64,000 nucleotides of DNA from an uncultured Methylomonas sp. (GTDB lineage: Bacteria; Pseudomonadota; Gammaproteobacteria; Methylococcales; Methylomonadaceae): contig CAKZJE010000019.1 in the NCBI GenBank assembly GCA_936941155.1, positions 27,925 through 91,924 on the forward strand, in the 5' to 3' direction. The position numbers and the translations under genes were made by a program. The notes beneath the pieces were generated by a model. It was not told where the DNA came from. It did not search any database and was given only the letters and a program-made list of their open reading frames with translations. Positions 8,592-17,718 of the stretch are shown piece by piece. Position 1 is the first letter of the stretch, and the number at the start of each line of letters is the position of its first letter.

Positions 8592-9518
8592 ATGGAACAT
8601 TTACCAGTGATGTATGCAGAATCTCTGCAAGCATTAAATATAAAAGCCGATGGCATTTATTTGGATGGCACGTTTGGTCGTGGCGGTCATAGTGGCGGGA
8701 TTTTAGAACAACTCGGTGCAGAAGGACGTTTATTAGCCTTTGACCGCGACTTGGAAGCAATTCATTCTGAAGTTGCGCAAAAACTGCAAACGGATTCTCG
8801 TTTTGAATTGCGCCACAGCCCGTTTTCACAATTAGAAATTGCCGTAAAAGAAAAAGGCTGGGAAGGATCGGTCGATGGCATTTTGCTGGATTTGGGCGTG
8901 TCTTCGCCACAGTTGGATAATCCAGAACGCGGCTTTAGTTTTCTGCGTGATGGTGCTTTAGACATGCGCATGGATAGTCAAACGGGCTTGTCAGCAGCGC
9001 AATGGCTGGCACAAGTGGATGAACGGGAATTGATGATGGCGTTATTTGATTATGGCGAAGAACGTTTTGCCAGACGGATTGCCAAAACGATTGTCAGCAC
9101 TCGCGCTGAAACACCGATTACTTCAACTTTGCAGTTGGCGAAATTAATTGAAAGCGCGGTGCCGGTGCGCGAAAAGCATAAACATCCTGCGACGCGCAGT
9201 TTTCAAGCGATTAGAATTGTCGTTAATCAAGAGCTTGAAGAAATAAAAACTGTTTTGCAACAAGCAACGAACGTATTAAAACCGAGCGGACGCTTAGTGG
9301 TGATTTCGTTTCATTCTTTAGAAGACAGAATTGTAAAACGCTTTATCCGTGCTGAATCGGGCGCAAAACACAATCCAGGCAAATTGCCGATTAAAGAAGC
9401 GGATATTGAGCGCGGCTTATTAAAACCCGTTGGCAAAGCTGTTTCTGCGTCAAAACAAGAAGTTGAAATAAACCCACGCGCGCGCAGTGCCATGATGCGA
9501 ATTGCTGAAAAAAACTAG
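8592..9518 (+). CDS. rsmH: 16S rRNA m4C1402 methyltransferase RsmH (MraW)
   Basis: 308 residues. It is an S-adenosylmethionine-dependent N4-methyltransferase of 16S rRNA C1402 and is classically the first or second dcw gene. Family signatures: EHLPVMYAESLQALN, the SAM-binding LDGTFGRGGHSGGIL, DLGVSSPQLD, RGFSF, and the late VISFHSLEDRIVKRF. ATG 8592 matches the family start. An in-frame TTG at 8583 has an AAGG 4 bp upstream and cannot be excluded (311 residues). The stop is followed after 6-9 bp by ftsL. Confidence 0.95.
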   Translation: MEHLPVMYAESLQALNIKADGIYLDGTFGRGGHSGGILEQLGAEGRLLAFDRDLEAIHSEVAQKLQTDSRFELRHSPFSQLEIAVKEKGWEGSVDGILLDLGVSSPQLDNPERGFSFLRDGALDMRMDSQTGLSAAQWLAQVDERELMMALFDYGEERFARRIAKTIVSTRAETPITSTLQLAKLIESAVPVREKHKHPATRSFQAIRIVVNQELEEIKTVLQQATNVLKPSGRLVVISFHSLEDRIVKRFIRAESGAKHNPGKLPIKEADIERGLLKPVGKAVSASKQEVEINPRARSAMMRIAEKN

Positions 9519-9524
9519 GAGTTT

Positions 9525-9791
9525 GTGGTGAAGTTTTTTGTCTGGTCAGTATTAATATTTAGCTTGTTAGGTTCAGCATTAGCAGTTATTTATTGCAAAT
9601 ACAGCACTCGTCTTTTATTTATTGAAATTCAAAAGCAAGAACGCGAACTGGATAAAGAAGCCATCACATGGGGACAATTGCAATTGGAAATTACCACTTT
9701 AACAGCTGAAAATAGAGTGGAGATAGAAGCAAGTAATCAATTGAAAATGTTTTTACCGAATCGAGGCAAAATTATTTATATAAAACCATAA
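9525..9791 (+). CDS. ftsL: Cell division protein FtsL
   Basis: 88 residues, a small bitopic protein. A short cytoplasmic start is followed by a TM helix (VWSVLIFSLLGSALAVIY) and a periplasmic heptad-rich coiled coil (about residues 28-75), as expected for the FtsQLB partner that activates FtsWI. Sequence similarity of FtsL is always weak, so the call rests on topology, length and position between rsmH and ftsI. The start is GTG at 9525 or GTG at 9528; the AGGAG at 9517-9521 spaces better to 9528. The gene is followed by an unusual gap of about 530 bp before ftsI. Confidence 0.88.
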   Translation: MVKFFVWSVLIFSLLGSALAVIYCKYSTRLLFIEIQKQERELDKEAITWGQLQLEITTLTAENRVEIEASNQLKMFLPNRGKIIYIKP

Positions 9792-10323
9792 ACCACATCT
9801 AATTTGAGAAACGTAGTTTTTTGTTGAATCGTAGAGACGCAATATTTTGCGTCTCTACACGTTTGCATAGCGTCTAACCATTTAAAAAACTATGTATTTC
9901 TGAATGGATGCGATTTAACTTCTGTTTTTTTTAATTCTGACATCAATCATTCAAATCCTCTGAATAAATAATGCTTATTGTTCAGAAGGCAAAATAGCTC
10001 GCTGATTATGCAAAAAAATTTGCGGGAAACTTTTCCTGAGAAGGATTACCCACTTGGGTAGTGATTTCTTTGTTTTTATCATGTAATATCGCAAAAAATA
10101 TCTAAAAATGTGAAGTCGATAGCATTTATAAATGATGTAATAATTTTATAGTTCTCTCACAGTTTAAATAAAACCTCTCATTTAGTTTAAATCAGTTATC
10201 ACGAATAACATTTGTTTGAAGGAGTGCTCTTGTCAGACTTGTTTAATCCTTAAGTCATTTAAAACTTCTGAAAACTTAGGTTTAGCTTTTTAACACTTGA
10301 CGCTGCCACTCCCTTAATTCTTC
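9792..10323. other. 532-bp non-coding gap inside the dcw cluster (ftsL-ftsI)
   Basis: No open frame of worth on either strand. The first part is the 117-bp repeat element X (9796-9912). The rest is AT-rich with no recognised motif and no convincing ribosome site for ftsI. In related bacteria ftsL and ftsI nearly touch, so the gap is acquired. Confidence 0.7.
9796..9912 (+). repeat. 117-bp repeat element X, intact copy, inserted in the dcw cluster
   Basis: It starts CATCTAATTTGAG and ends near GAATGGATGCG. Imperfect 27-bp terminal inverted repeats flank a central perfect hairpin, GTAGAGACGCAA/TTGCGTCTCTAC (9831-9858). An interrupted copy in opposite orientation is at 3954-4240. The hairpin may affect read-through from ftsL to ftsI. 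Confidence 0.85.
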
Positions 10324-12069
10324 ATGTCTCTTATTTTTAATAAGCCCAAACAACCCCACAAGCCTGTCGCGACTACTTTTGGAAGCCGCAGGATAGGGCT
10401 GCTCGGCTTTATTATGTGCAGCATGGTGTTGTTAATTGTTCGCGCCGTTGATTTGCAAGTTGTGAATAAACAGTTTTTGCAAACACAAGGCGCAAAACGC
10501 CATATCAGTGTTGTGCCTGTAGCAACCTATCGTGGCAAAATTTTTGATCGTGATGGCGAAGTGATGGCAATTAGCTCGCCCGTGCAATCGGTTTGGGTCA
10601 ATCCACAAGAACTGGATGCTACGCAGAAAGCTAAATTAAAACAAATGATTGCGCTGCTGGAATTACCTAAAGACAAAATCAAAGTTTTAGCCAATCCAGA
10701 CCCTAAACAACGCTTTGTGTATTTAAAACGCAGAATTAGTCCTGAATTAGCCGAAAAAGTAAAACTTTTGCAAATTAGCGGCATTTATTTTGAACGCGAA
10801 TTTAAACGTTTTTATCCAGCAGGGCCTATGGCAGCACACATTGTTGGCTTTACCAATGCGGATGATCTGGGGCAAGAAGGCATGGAACGCGCCTTTGAAG
10901 AAAATTTAGCCGGCACAGCAGGCAGCAAACGGGTGATTCGCGATGGAAAACGCCGCATTATTGAAGATGTGGAAAATATTAAAGAACCCGTGCCCGGACA
11001 AGATTTAACCTTGAGTATTGATCGGCGCATTCAATATTTAGCCTATCGAGAATTGCAAGCTGCTTTTATTGCACATCAAGCAAAATCAGCGTCCTTAGTG
11101 GTATTAAATGCCAAAACGGGGGAAATATTAGCCGCCGTAACACAACCTGCGTTTAATCCGAATAGTCGAAAAAATTTAACTGAAAATGTGTATCGCAATC
11201 GCGCCATCACCGATGTTTATGAACCCGGCTCTTCAGTAAAACCTTTTGTGGTTGCCGCCGCATTAGATCGCAACTATATCCCTGAAAATGCTAAATTTAT
11301 TAGCGATGGCGCAATTCAAATCGGGCGAAACTTAGTCAAAGACGGGCACAATTATGGCGTGTTAGATTTGGCGGGAGTATTAAAAAAATCCAGTAATATC
11401 GGCGCGGCACAAATCTCATTAAAAATGCCCAGCCATTATTTTTGGAATGTTTACAATCAGTTAGGATTTGGTACATCACCTGGCACAGGTTTTCCCGGAG
11501 AAGCCAGCGGCTCTTTGTTGAGTGTAAATCGCGTGCATGGTTTTTCACAAGCGGCGTTGTCGTTTGGTTATGGTTTATCCGTATCAACTTTGCAATTAGC
11601 AAGAGCCTATACCGCATTGGCTGATAATGGTGTTTTACATTCATTAAGCTTGTTAAAAAGAGACCACGATGTGGATGCGAAAAGAATTTTCAAAAAAAGC
11701 ACGGCAAAAAAAGTGCGCAAAATGATGGAGCAAGTTATAGAAGTGGATGGAACAGCTTATGAAGCGCGGGTGGATGGCTATCGCGTTGCAGGCAAAACCG
11801 GAACGGTCAGAAAAGCGACGCATGGCGGCTATTCCGATAAAAAATATTTTGCGGTATTTGCGGGAATGGCACCTGCTAGCAATCCACGCTTTGTGATTGT
11901 GGTGATGATTGACGAGCCTAGCGAAGAACAATATTACGGTGGATTGGTGTCTGCACCGATTTTTTCCAAAGTGATGACAGGCGCATTACGAATTTACGGA
12001 GTTGAATCCGATGGTGACAATACCGTGCCGATTTTATTAACCAAAAAGAACATCCATGAAGCTGAATGA
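10324..12069 (+). CDS. ftsI: Septal peptidoglycan transpeptidase FtsI (PBP3)
   Basis: 581 residues, a class B penicillin-binding protein. A short cytoplasmic tail is followed by a TM anchor near 24-46 (LLGFIMCSMVLLIVRAVDLQ), a pedestal domain to about 220 and a transpeptidase domain. Active-site motifs are intact: S303-S-V-K306, S356-S-N358 and K491-T-G493. It crosslinks septal peptidoglycan with FtsW under FtsQLB control. The last 14 bp overlap murE, indicating translational coupling. No good Shine-Dalgarno precedes ATG 10324, which is notable because the region upstream carries an inserted repeat. Confidence 0.95.
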   Translation: MSLIFNKPKQPHKPVATTFGSRRIGLLGFIMCSMVLLIVRAVDLQVVNKQFLQTQGAKRHISVVPVATYRGKIFDRDGEVMAISSPVQSVWVNPQELDATQKAKLKQMIALLELPKDKIKVLANPDPKQRFVYLKRRISPELAEKVKLLQISGIYFEREFKRFYPAGPMAAHIVGFTNADDLGQEGMERAFEENLAGTAGSKRVIRDGKRRIIEDVENIKEPVPGQDLTLSIDRRIQYLAYRELQAAFIAHQAKSASLVVLNAKTGEILAAVTQPAFNPNSRKNLTENVYRNRAITDVYEPGSSVKPFVVAAALDRNYIPENAKFISDGAIQIGRNLVKDGHNYGVLDLAGVLKKSSNIGAAQISLKMPSHYFWNVYNQLGFGTSPGTGFPGEASGSLLSVNRVHGFSQAALSFGYGLSVSTLQLARAYTALADNGVLHSLSLLKRDHDVDAKRIFKKSTAKKVRKMMEQVIEVDGTAYEARVDGYRVAGKTGTVRKATHGGYSDKKYFAVFAGMAPASNPRFVIVVMIDEPSEEQYYGGLVSAPIFSKVMTGALRIYGVESDGDNTVPILLTKKNIHEAE

Positions 12070-13531
12070 GTTATTAGCAGAATTTGCGCAAGTTGATGCG
12101 ACGATAGAAATCACCGGAATTGCAACAGATAGCCGCGAAGTTGCAACAGGCTATGCGTTTATTGCGTTGCTCGGTGCTGAAAAATATATTGCGCAAGCTA
12201 TCCAATCTGGCGCAACTGTGATTATTTTTGATGCACAAGTAAACCTGTCAAGTCTTAAAGACCTGACAGGTTTGGATTCTGTAACCTGCGTTGAAATACC
12301 GAATTTAGCTGAAAAAATCGCCGATATTGCCGCTCGATATTATGACTATCCTAGCCAAAAACTAGAGATTATTGGCATCACAGGCACTAACGGCAAAACC
12401 AGTTGCAGCCAATTTTTAGCACAACTTTTACCGGATTCAATGGTGATAGGCACATTAGGCTGGGGAACGTGGGGAAGCGTTGAAATGACAGGCTACACCA
12501 CGCCCGATGTTTTAACGTTGCAAAAAATATTAGCCAAAACAGTCGCAGCCAAGAAAAAAATGGTGGTGATGGAAGTTTCATCGCATGGTGTGCAAGAAAA
12601 ACGCATTGCCAATACTTTTTTTAAAGGCGCGGTGTTTACCAATTTAAGTCGCGACCATTTGGATTATCACGGCACGATGGAAGAATATTTCCAAGCAAAA
12701 TTAGGATTATTTAAACGCACTGAATTAGAGTTTGCAGTTATTAATCGTGATGATGAATACGGGCGAAGAATTATTGCAGAACTTGCGCCGTCCATAGCAT
12801 TGTGGACATTCAGCGTAAACCTTCCAGGTTTTAAAAACCTGGAAGGTTTGGGGGTACGAGATATTCAAGCCAAAAACATTCAGTGTTCGATTAATGGCAT
12901 TGAGTTTGAAGTTTCTTGTGGTAATGAATCAACCGTAATTAACAGCCGTTTATATGGCGAATTTAATGTTGAAAATATGCTGGCGGTTTTAACAACGCTC
13001 TTAGCATTGGGATTTTCTTTAAATGAAGCTGCCGCAAAAGTTTCTGCATTGCAATCTGTGCCCGGGCGGATGGAATATTTTGGTGGCGATAACCAACCTG
13101 TTGTCTTTGTTGATTTTGCGCATACCCCCGATGCACTGGAAAAAGTATTGCAAAGCGTCAAACATCACAACCCTAACACTTTGACTGTAGTCTTTGGTTG
13201 TGGCGGCAATCGTGATGCAGGAAAACGCCCTTTGATGGGAAGTATTGCGGAAAAGTTAGCCGACAAAATCATCATCACCGATGACAACCCGCGCTTTGAA
13301 GAAGGTGATGTGATTGTCGCGGATATTTTAACAGGCTGCGCAAACAAAAATCTTACGGTGATTCGAGACAGAGCCTTAGCGATTGAAACTGCCATTTTGC
13401 AAGCAAAAACAGGCGATTGCATTGTGATTGCAGGGAAAGGGCATGAGGATTATCAAGAAATCAAAGGCATAAAAACATCCTTCAGCGATCAAATAATTGT
13501 GAAAAATATTTTAGAAAACCGGAAAAAATAG
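12056..13531 (+). CDS. murE: UDP-MurNAc-L-Ala-D-Glu:meso-DAP ligase MurE
   Basis: 491 residues. It adds the third stem residue of peptidoglycan using ATP. Visible features are the Mur ligase P-loop GTNGKT (110-115), the carbamylated-lysine region YFQAKLGLF, the VFGCGGNRD segment, and DNPR (410-413), the motif that selects meso-diaminopimelate over lysine. Two palindromic repeats are embedded in frame: 12242-12272 (residues 63-73, NLSSLKDLTGL) and 12817-12849 (residues 254-265, NLPGFKNLEGL). Neither disrupts a catalytic motif and the frame stays open, so the enzyme should be functional. It overlaps ftsI by 14 bp, and murF follows after 2 bp. Confidence 0.95.
   Translation: MKLNELLAEFAQVDATIEITGIATDSREVATGYAFIALLGAEKYIAQAIQSGATVIIFDAQVNLSSLKDLTGLDSVTCVEIPNLAEKIADIAARYYDYPSQKLEIIGITGTNGKTSCSQFLAQLLPDSMVIGTLGWGTWGSVEMTGYTTPDVLTLQKILAKTVAAKKKMVVMEVSSHGVQEKRIANTFFKGAVFTNLSRDHLDYHGTMEEYFQAKLGLFKRTELEFAVINRDDEYGRRIIAELAPSIALWTFSVNLPGFKNLEGLGVRDIQAKNIQCSINGIEFEVSCGNESTVINSRLYGEFNVENMLAVLTTLLALGFSLNEAAAKVSALQSVPGRMEYFGGDNQPVVFVDFAHTPDALEKVLQSVKHHNPNTLTVVFGCGGNRDAGKRPLMGSIAEKLADKIIITDDNPRFEEGDVIVADILTGCANKNLTVIRDRALAIETAILQAKTGDCIVIAGKGHEDYQEIKGIKTSFSDQIIVKNILENRKK
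12242..12272. repeat. Family B palindrome inside murE (first)
   Basis: 15-bp arms AACCTGTCAAGTCTT and AAGACCTGACAGGTT, one mismatch, one-base centre. It is translated in frame as part of the MurE N-terminal domain. Confidence 0.9.
12817..12849. repeat. Family B palindrome inside murE (second)
   Basis: Perfect 16-bp arms (AAACCTTCCAGGTTTT and its complement) around one A. It is read in frame as NLPGFKNLEGL, the same reading frame of the repeat as in polA at 58856-58888. Confidence 0.92.
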
Positions 13532-13533
13532 CG

Positions 13534-14895
13534 ATGGAATTAAATTTAAAAGAAATTGCAGCGGCTTTATTAGGGCAACTCATTGGCGACAACATAAACG
13601 TTTCCAAGGTCAGTATTGATACTCGCACCTTGCAAATCGGTGATTTATACGTTGCGATTAATGGCAAAAACTTTGATGGGCATGATTTTATCCCACAAGC
13701 AGAATTTGCTGGGGCAGCGGCGTTATTGGTTGACCATCTTGTTGATACGGATTTGCCACAAATTATTGTTGCCGACACACGGATTGGATTAGCGGAACTG
13801 GCTCGATTAGCGCGGCAAAAGTCTAACGCGCAAATTGTTGCTGTCACTGGCAGCAATGGCAAAACCACCGTGAAAGAAATGCTGTCGGCAATTTTATCGG
13901 TAAATGTGCCTGTGTTAGCGACAAAAGGCAATTTAAACAATGATATAGGCGTACCTTTAACTTTATTGAGATTGGAAGAGCAACATCGTTATGCAGTGAT
14001 TGAAATGGGCGCAAATCACGCTGGAGAAATCGCCTATAGCAGTCGTTATGCGTTAGCGGATGTGGCAATTCTCAACAATGTCGGCGCGGCGCATTTAGAA
14101 GGATTTGGCAGTTTAGAGGGCACGGCACACGCAAAAGGCGAAATTATCAGCGGTTTATCGCCACAAGGGACAGCGATTTTAAATAAAGATGATGTTTTTT
14201 ATCCGTTGTGGCAAACATTAGCCGAGACGCGAAAAATCATCAGTTTTGGTTTTGCCAGCGACGCTGATGTTTCTGCGAGCGATATAATTAGCCGGATTGA
14301 AGACAATCAATTTGTCACCGCGTTTAATTTGATAACCGCAGAACAATCTACGCCTATTTATTTAAAACTGGCAGGACACCATAACGTTAAAAACGCTTTA
14401 GCCGCCGCCGCTGCCTGTTTAGCGTTTGGAATTTCCTTGGCACAAATCAAACAAGGTTTGGAAAATTTATTCCCTGTCACCGGACGCTTGCAACCTTATA
14501 TCGGTCGTTTAGGCAATGTCATTATTGATGATAGCTACAACGCAAATCCGTCTTCATTAAAAGTCGCTTTAGATGTGTTAAGCCAATGTACAGGCGAAAC
14601 ATGGATGATTCTGGGGGCTTTTGGCGAATTAGGCACAGATAGCATTGCGATTCACCGCGAGATGGGGGAAATGATTAAAGCTTATCAAGTGAAACGCCTG
14701 TTTGCCGTAGGTGAGAATGCTCGTTACAGCGTAGAAAGCTTTAACGTAGGAGCTGAGTTTTTTACCACTCAAGAAGAATTAATTGCACGTTTATCATCAG
14801 AACTGACAGGCAACGAAACCTTATTAATCAAAGGTTCAAGAGCACAGAAAATGGAAAACGTTGCTGCAAGTTTAATAGACAATTTTAGGATATAA
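13534..14895 (+). CDS. murF: UDP-MurNAc-tripeptide:D-Ala-D-Ala ligase MurF
   Basis: 453 residues, the usual length. It attaches D-Ala-D-Ala to complete the UDP-MurNAc pentapeptide. Signatures are the P-loop VTGSNGKTTVKEM, ATKGNLNNDIGVPLTLL, EMGANHAGEI, the NNVGAAHLEGFGS segment, and DDSYNANPSS in the C-terminal half. The start is 2 bp after the murE stop and mraY follows 3 bp after the end, so it is in the same transcript. Confidence 0.96.
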   Translation: MELNLKEIAAALLGQLIGDNINVSKVSIDTRTLQIGDLYVAINGKNFDGHDFIPQAEFAGAAALLVDHLVDTDLPQIIVADTRIGLAELARLARQKSNAQIVAVTGSNGKTTVKEMLSAILSVNVPVLATKGNLNNDIGVPLTLLRLEEQHRYAVIEMGANHAGEIAYSSRYALADVAILNNVGAAHLEGFGSLEGTAHAKGEIISGLSPQGTAILNKDDVFYPLWQTLAETRKIISFGFASDADVSASDIISRIEDNQFVTAFNLITAEQSTPIYLKLAGHHNVKNALAAAAACLAFGISLAQIKQGLENLFPVTGRLQPYIGRLGNVIIDDSYNANPSSLKVALDVLSQCTGETWMILGAFGELGTDSIAIHREMGEMIKAYQVKRLFAVGENARYSVESFNVGAEFFTTQEELIARLSSELTGNETLLIKGSRAQKMENVAASLIDNFRI

Positions 14896-14898
14896 CTG

Positions 14899-16002
14899 AT
14901 GTTGCTTTTTTTGACCGATTATTTAATGCAGTTCGACCCCAGCTTTCGGGTGTTTCAATATTTAACCTTGAGAGCCATTTTAGGAGCGTTGACTGCGTTA
15001 ATTATCTCTTTTATGGTCGGCCCTTGGATGATCCACAAATTACGGCGCGAAAAAATTGGTGATGTGGGTCGCGATTATGTGCCAGACGAAAGCAAAAAAG
15101 GCACGCCAACGATGGGCGGCACACTAATTTTAGTCGCCATCTCAGTCAGCACACTGTTATGGGCAAATTTGCACAATCGCTATATTTGGGTGATTTTAAT
15201 CGTCACTTTAGGCTACGGCATCATCGGTTTTGTGGATGATTATCGCAAAGTCATGCAAGGCAATAGCGATGGCTTGTCAGCACGCGCAAAAATGTTTTGG
15301 CAATCCGTTATCGGTATGGGGGCGGCGATTTTTTTGTATTACACCGCGCAATTAGAAGTGTTGGCGAATGTGCCAGACGCTGCTGAGCAAATCCAATATA
15401 TTATTCCATTTTTTAAAGGCGTGGTTTTAGATATTGGCTGGGGCTATATCATTCTGACCTATTTGGTGATTGTCGGCACAAGCAATGCAGTGAATTTAAC
15501 CGATGGTTTGGATGGCTTGGCGATTATGCCAACTGTCATGGTCGCCGCTGGCTTGGGGATTTTTGCTTATTTATCAGGTCATAGCACTTTTTCGCATTAT
15601 TTGGCGATTCCACATTTGGCGAAAAGCGGTGAATTAATTGTATTTTGCGCGGCTTTAGTAGGTGCGGGTTTAGGATTTTTATGGTTTAACGCTTACCCTG
15701 CTATGGTATTTATGGGCGATGTCGGCGCGTTAGCTTTAGGCGGTGCGTTGGGCGTGCTGGCAGTATTAGTGCGGCAAGAAATTGTTTTAGTCATTATGGG
15801 CGGCGTGTTTGTCATGGAAACGCTGTCGGTGATTATTCAAGTCTGGTCGTTTAAAACGCGCGGCAAACGGGTGTTTAAAATGGCTCCAATTCATCATCAT
15901 TTTGAGTTAAAAGGCTGGCCTGAGCCGCGTATTATTGTGCGTTTTTGGATTATTACGTTTATTTTGGTGTTGGTTGGTTTAGCAACGTTGAAATTAAGAT
16001 AA
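14899..16002 (+). CDS. mraY: Phospho-MurNAc-pentapeptide translocase MraY
   Basis: 367 residues, a polytopic inner-membrane enzyme with about ten TM helices. It transfers phospho-MurNAc-pentapeptide to undecaprenyl phosphate, forming lipid I. Hallmarks are [13 protein letters not shown], the catalytic [27 protein letters not shown], and the histidine-rich [18 protein letters not shown]. It is the last cell-wall gene before a 2.3-kb interruption. Next would normally come murD, which is absent here. Confidence 0.96.
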   Translation: MLLFLTDYLMQFDPSFRVFQYLTLRAILGALTALIISFMVGPWMIHKLRREKIGDVGRDYVPDESKKGTPTMGGTLILVAISVSTLLWANLHNRYIWVILIVTLGYGIIGFVDDYRKVMQGNSDGLSARAKMFWQSVIGMGAAIFLYYTAQLEVLANVPDAAEQIQYIIPFFKGVVLDIGWGYIILTYLVIVGTSNAVNLTDGLDGLAIMPTVMVAAGLGIFAYLSGHSTFSHYLAIPHLAKSGELIVFCAALVGAGLGFLWFNAYPAMVFMGDVGALALGGALGVLAVLVRQEIVLVIMGGVFVMETLSVIIQVWSFKTRGKRVFKMAPIHHHFELKGWPEPRIIVRFWIITFILVLVGLATLKLR

Positions 16003-16027
16003 CTTTAGTTTTCATTCGAGAAAAATC

Positions 16028-16630
16028 ATGGCGGTCATTACAGAGCTTTCGCAGTTAGATTTAAACGGTACTTATAGTTATGCTGATTATTTGTTATGGC
16101 AATTTGAGGAGCGCGTTGAATTAATTAAAGGCAAAATAATGTTAATGGCGGCACCGAATGTGCAGCATCAACGTTATTCAAAAAGACTGGCTTTAGACAT
16201 TGGTAATTTTTTTCGTAATCAACAATGTGAATTATTTATTGCGCCCTTTGATGTGAAGCTATACGACAGCCAAAAATCAAAACTTGCAGATAAAGAAGTG
16301 TTTACTGTTGTGCAACCCGATTTATGCGTGATTTGTGATAAGGATAAATTGACTGAGCAAGGCTGCGATGGTGCGCCGGATTGGATTATCGAAATTTTAT
16401 CGAAAGGCAATTCTAAAAAAGAAACTCGTTTTAAATATCAGTTGTATGAAGAAAATGGGGTGCGTGAATATTGGTTAGTTTATCCCTATGAACAAGCTGT
16501 TCATCAATTTGTGTTGAATGAAAAAACGCAAAAATATGAATTGGCAGCGATGTTTCCAGGGGATGAAGTTGCAAGTCCTATTCTTTTTCCTGATTTGAAA
16601 ATTGATTTGGCGGAAGTGTTTGCTGAATAA
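16028..16630 (+). CDS. Uma2 (DUF820) family PD-(D/E)XK nuclease-like protein
   Basis: 200 residues. Uma2 proteins have a restriction-endonuclease-like fold, abundant in cyanobacteria and filamentous sulfur bacteria; their role is not established. The diagnostic layout is visible: an N-terminal ERVELIKGKIMLMAAPN, the QHQRYSKRLALDIG helix, VVQPDLCVICD (putative metal Asp), DWIIEILSKGNSKKE (putative catalytic Glu, then Lys), and GVREYWLVYP. It lies 25 bp after mraY and 14 bp before an ATPase gene, in the slot usually held by murD. Shared transcription with dcw is expected because all genes run in the same direction without a visible terminator. Confidence 0.85.
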   Translation: MAVITELSQLDLNGTYSYADYLLWQFEERVELIKGKIMLMAAPNVQHQRYSKRLALDIGNFFRNQQCELFIAPFDVKLYDSQKSKLADKEVFTVVQPDLCVICDKDKLTEQGCDGAPDWIIEILSKGNSKKETRFKYQLYEENGVREYWLVYPYEQAVHQFVLNEKTQKYELAAMFPGDEVASPILFPDLKIDLAEVFAE

Positions 16631-16644
16631 TAGAGTTGATAGTT

Positions 16645-17718
16645 ATGTTAAAAAAAGTCCGTATTAAGAATTTTTTATCTTGTGAAGATACTGAAATAGA
16701 ATTTGATAATGTTACGGCGTTGATTGGGCGGAATGCGGCAGGGAAAACAAATATTTTAAAAACGATTCAGGCAGTGGCTTCGTTTATTTTGGGAAACAGG
16801 CTTTTTTACAAAGAAGATTTATTAAGAGCAGAAATTTCACTTGATTTTTTATTTGAGGAAAATATATGTAGCTATAGTCTTAGTCTGTCTGAAAATGTAG
16901 AAATTAAGGAAGTTTTTTTATGCAATAACGAAGTCATTACTGAGAGAGTAGGAGAACATGCTATTTATTTAAAAAAAGAATTCCAAATTAATGAGCTTAC
17001 CTCTATTGTAGAATCAATCCTTTCTCTTTTTCCAAAAAATGAAATAAATTTATCTCTTAAATTCTTTGCAGACTGCTGTAAAACAGTGAGATATTATATA
17101 TTGGATATTAATTTAAAAGAGGAGTTGGAGAATATTCCTCTTTTTGAGTATAAAAAGTGGTTTAGTAATAAAAGATACTTTGTAACACATTCTGTAACAA
17201 TGAGATTATTGTATTTATGGAAAGAAGATAAAGAGCTATTTAATGAGTTACAGGAGTTACTTGGAAGAAATGGATTGGGACTAATTGAAAAAATTAACAT
17301 TGGAGAGTTTCAATCTTTTTATCTCATCAGATTTTGCGTAAAGAATGGGGAAGTCGGTTATTCTGAACTTTCGTTTGGTACACAGCGTGTTTTAATAATA
17401 TTGCTCGCTCTTTTATATGATAAAAGCACTACATTATTAATTGAACAACCCGAAGATGGCATTCATTTAGGTTTGTTGCGAAAAGTATTATCTATTTGTT
17501 TTACCTATGCAGAAGCTTACAATAAACAATTAATTATCAGCACTCATTCGCCAAAAGTTATCAATATGTTTCCTGCAAAAAGTATTCGTTTTGTAAAAAT
17601 GACAGAGCAGGGAACAAAAGTAACGCAATTATCTGAAAAAGAATTGGCTATCATTCCTGAGTATTTAAATAATGAGGGAACACTCTCTGATTTTATTGAA
17701 GCTATGGATGATGAATAA
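16645..17718 (+). CDS. AAA15/AAA21-type ATPase (RecF/OLD-like)
   Basis: 357 residues from ATG 16645; a TTG 9 bp upstream is the alternative. An SMC/ABC-like split ATPase: VRIKNFLSCEDTEI at the start, Walker A GRNAAGKTN (28-36), a central region of about 220 residues, a signature-like segment LSFGTQRVLIILLALL, Walker B LLIEQPEDGIH, and the D/H-loop IISTHSPKVI. This layout is shared by OLD, AbiL-like and PARIS-like ATPases that work with a TOPRIM-type partner. The next gene overlaps its stop by one base and encodes such a partner. The gene is more AT-rich than its cell-wall neighbours, which fits acquisition. Confidence 0.85.
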   Translation: MLKKVRIKNFLSCEDTEIEFDNVTALIGRNAAGKTNILKTIQAVASFILGNRLFYKEDLLRAEISLDFLFEENICSYSLSLSENVEIKEVFLCNNEVITERVGEHAIYLKKEFQINELTSIVESILSLFPKNEINLSLKFFADCCKTVRYYILDINLKEELENIPLFEYKKWFSNKRYFVTHSVTMRLLYLWKEDKELFNELQELLGRNGLGLIEKINIGEFQSFYLIRFCVKNGEVGYSELSFGTQRVLIILLALLYDKSTTLLIEQPEDGIHLGLLRKVLSICFTYAEAYNKQLIISTHSPKVINMFPAKSIRFVKMTEQGTKVTQLSEKELAIIPEYLNNEGTLSDFIEAMDDE

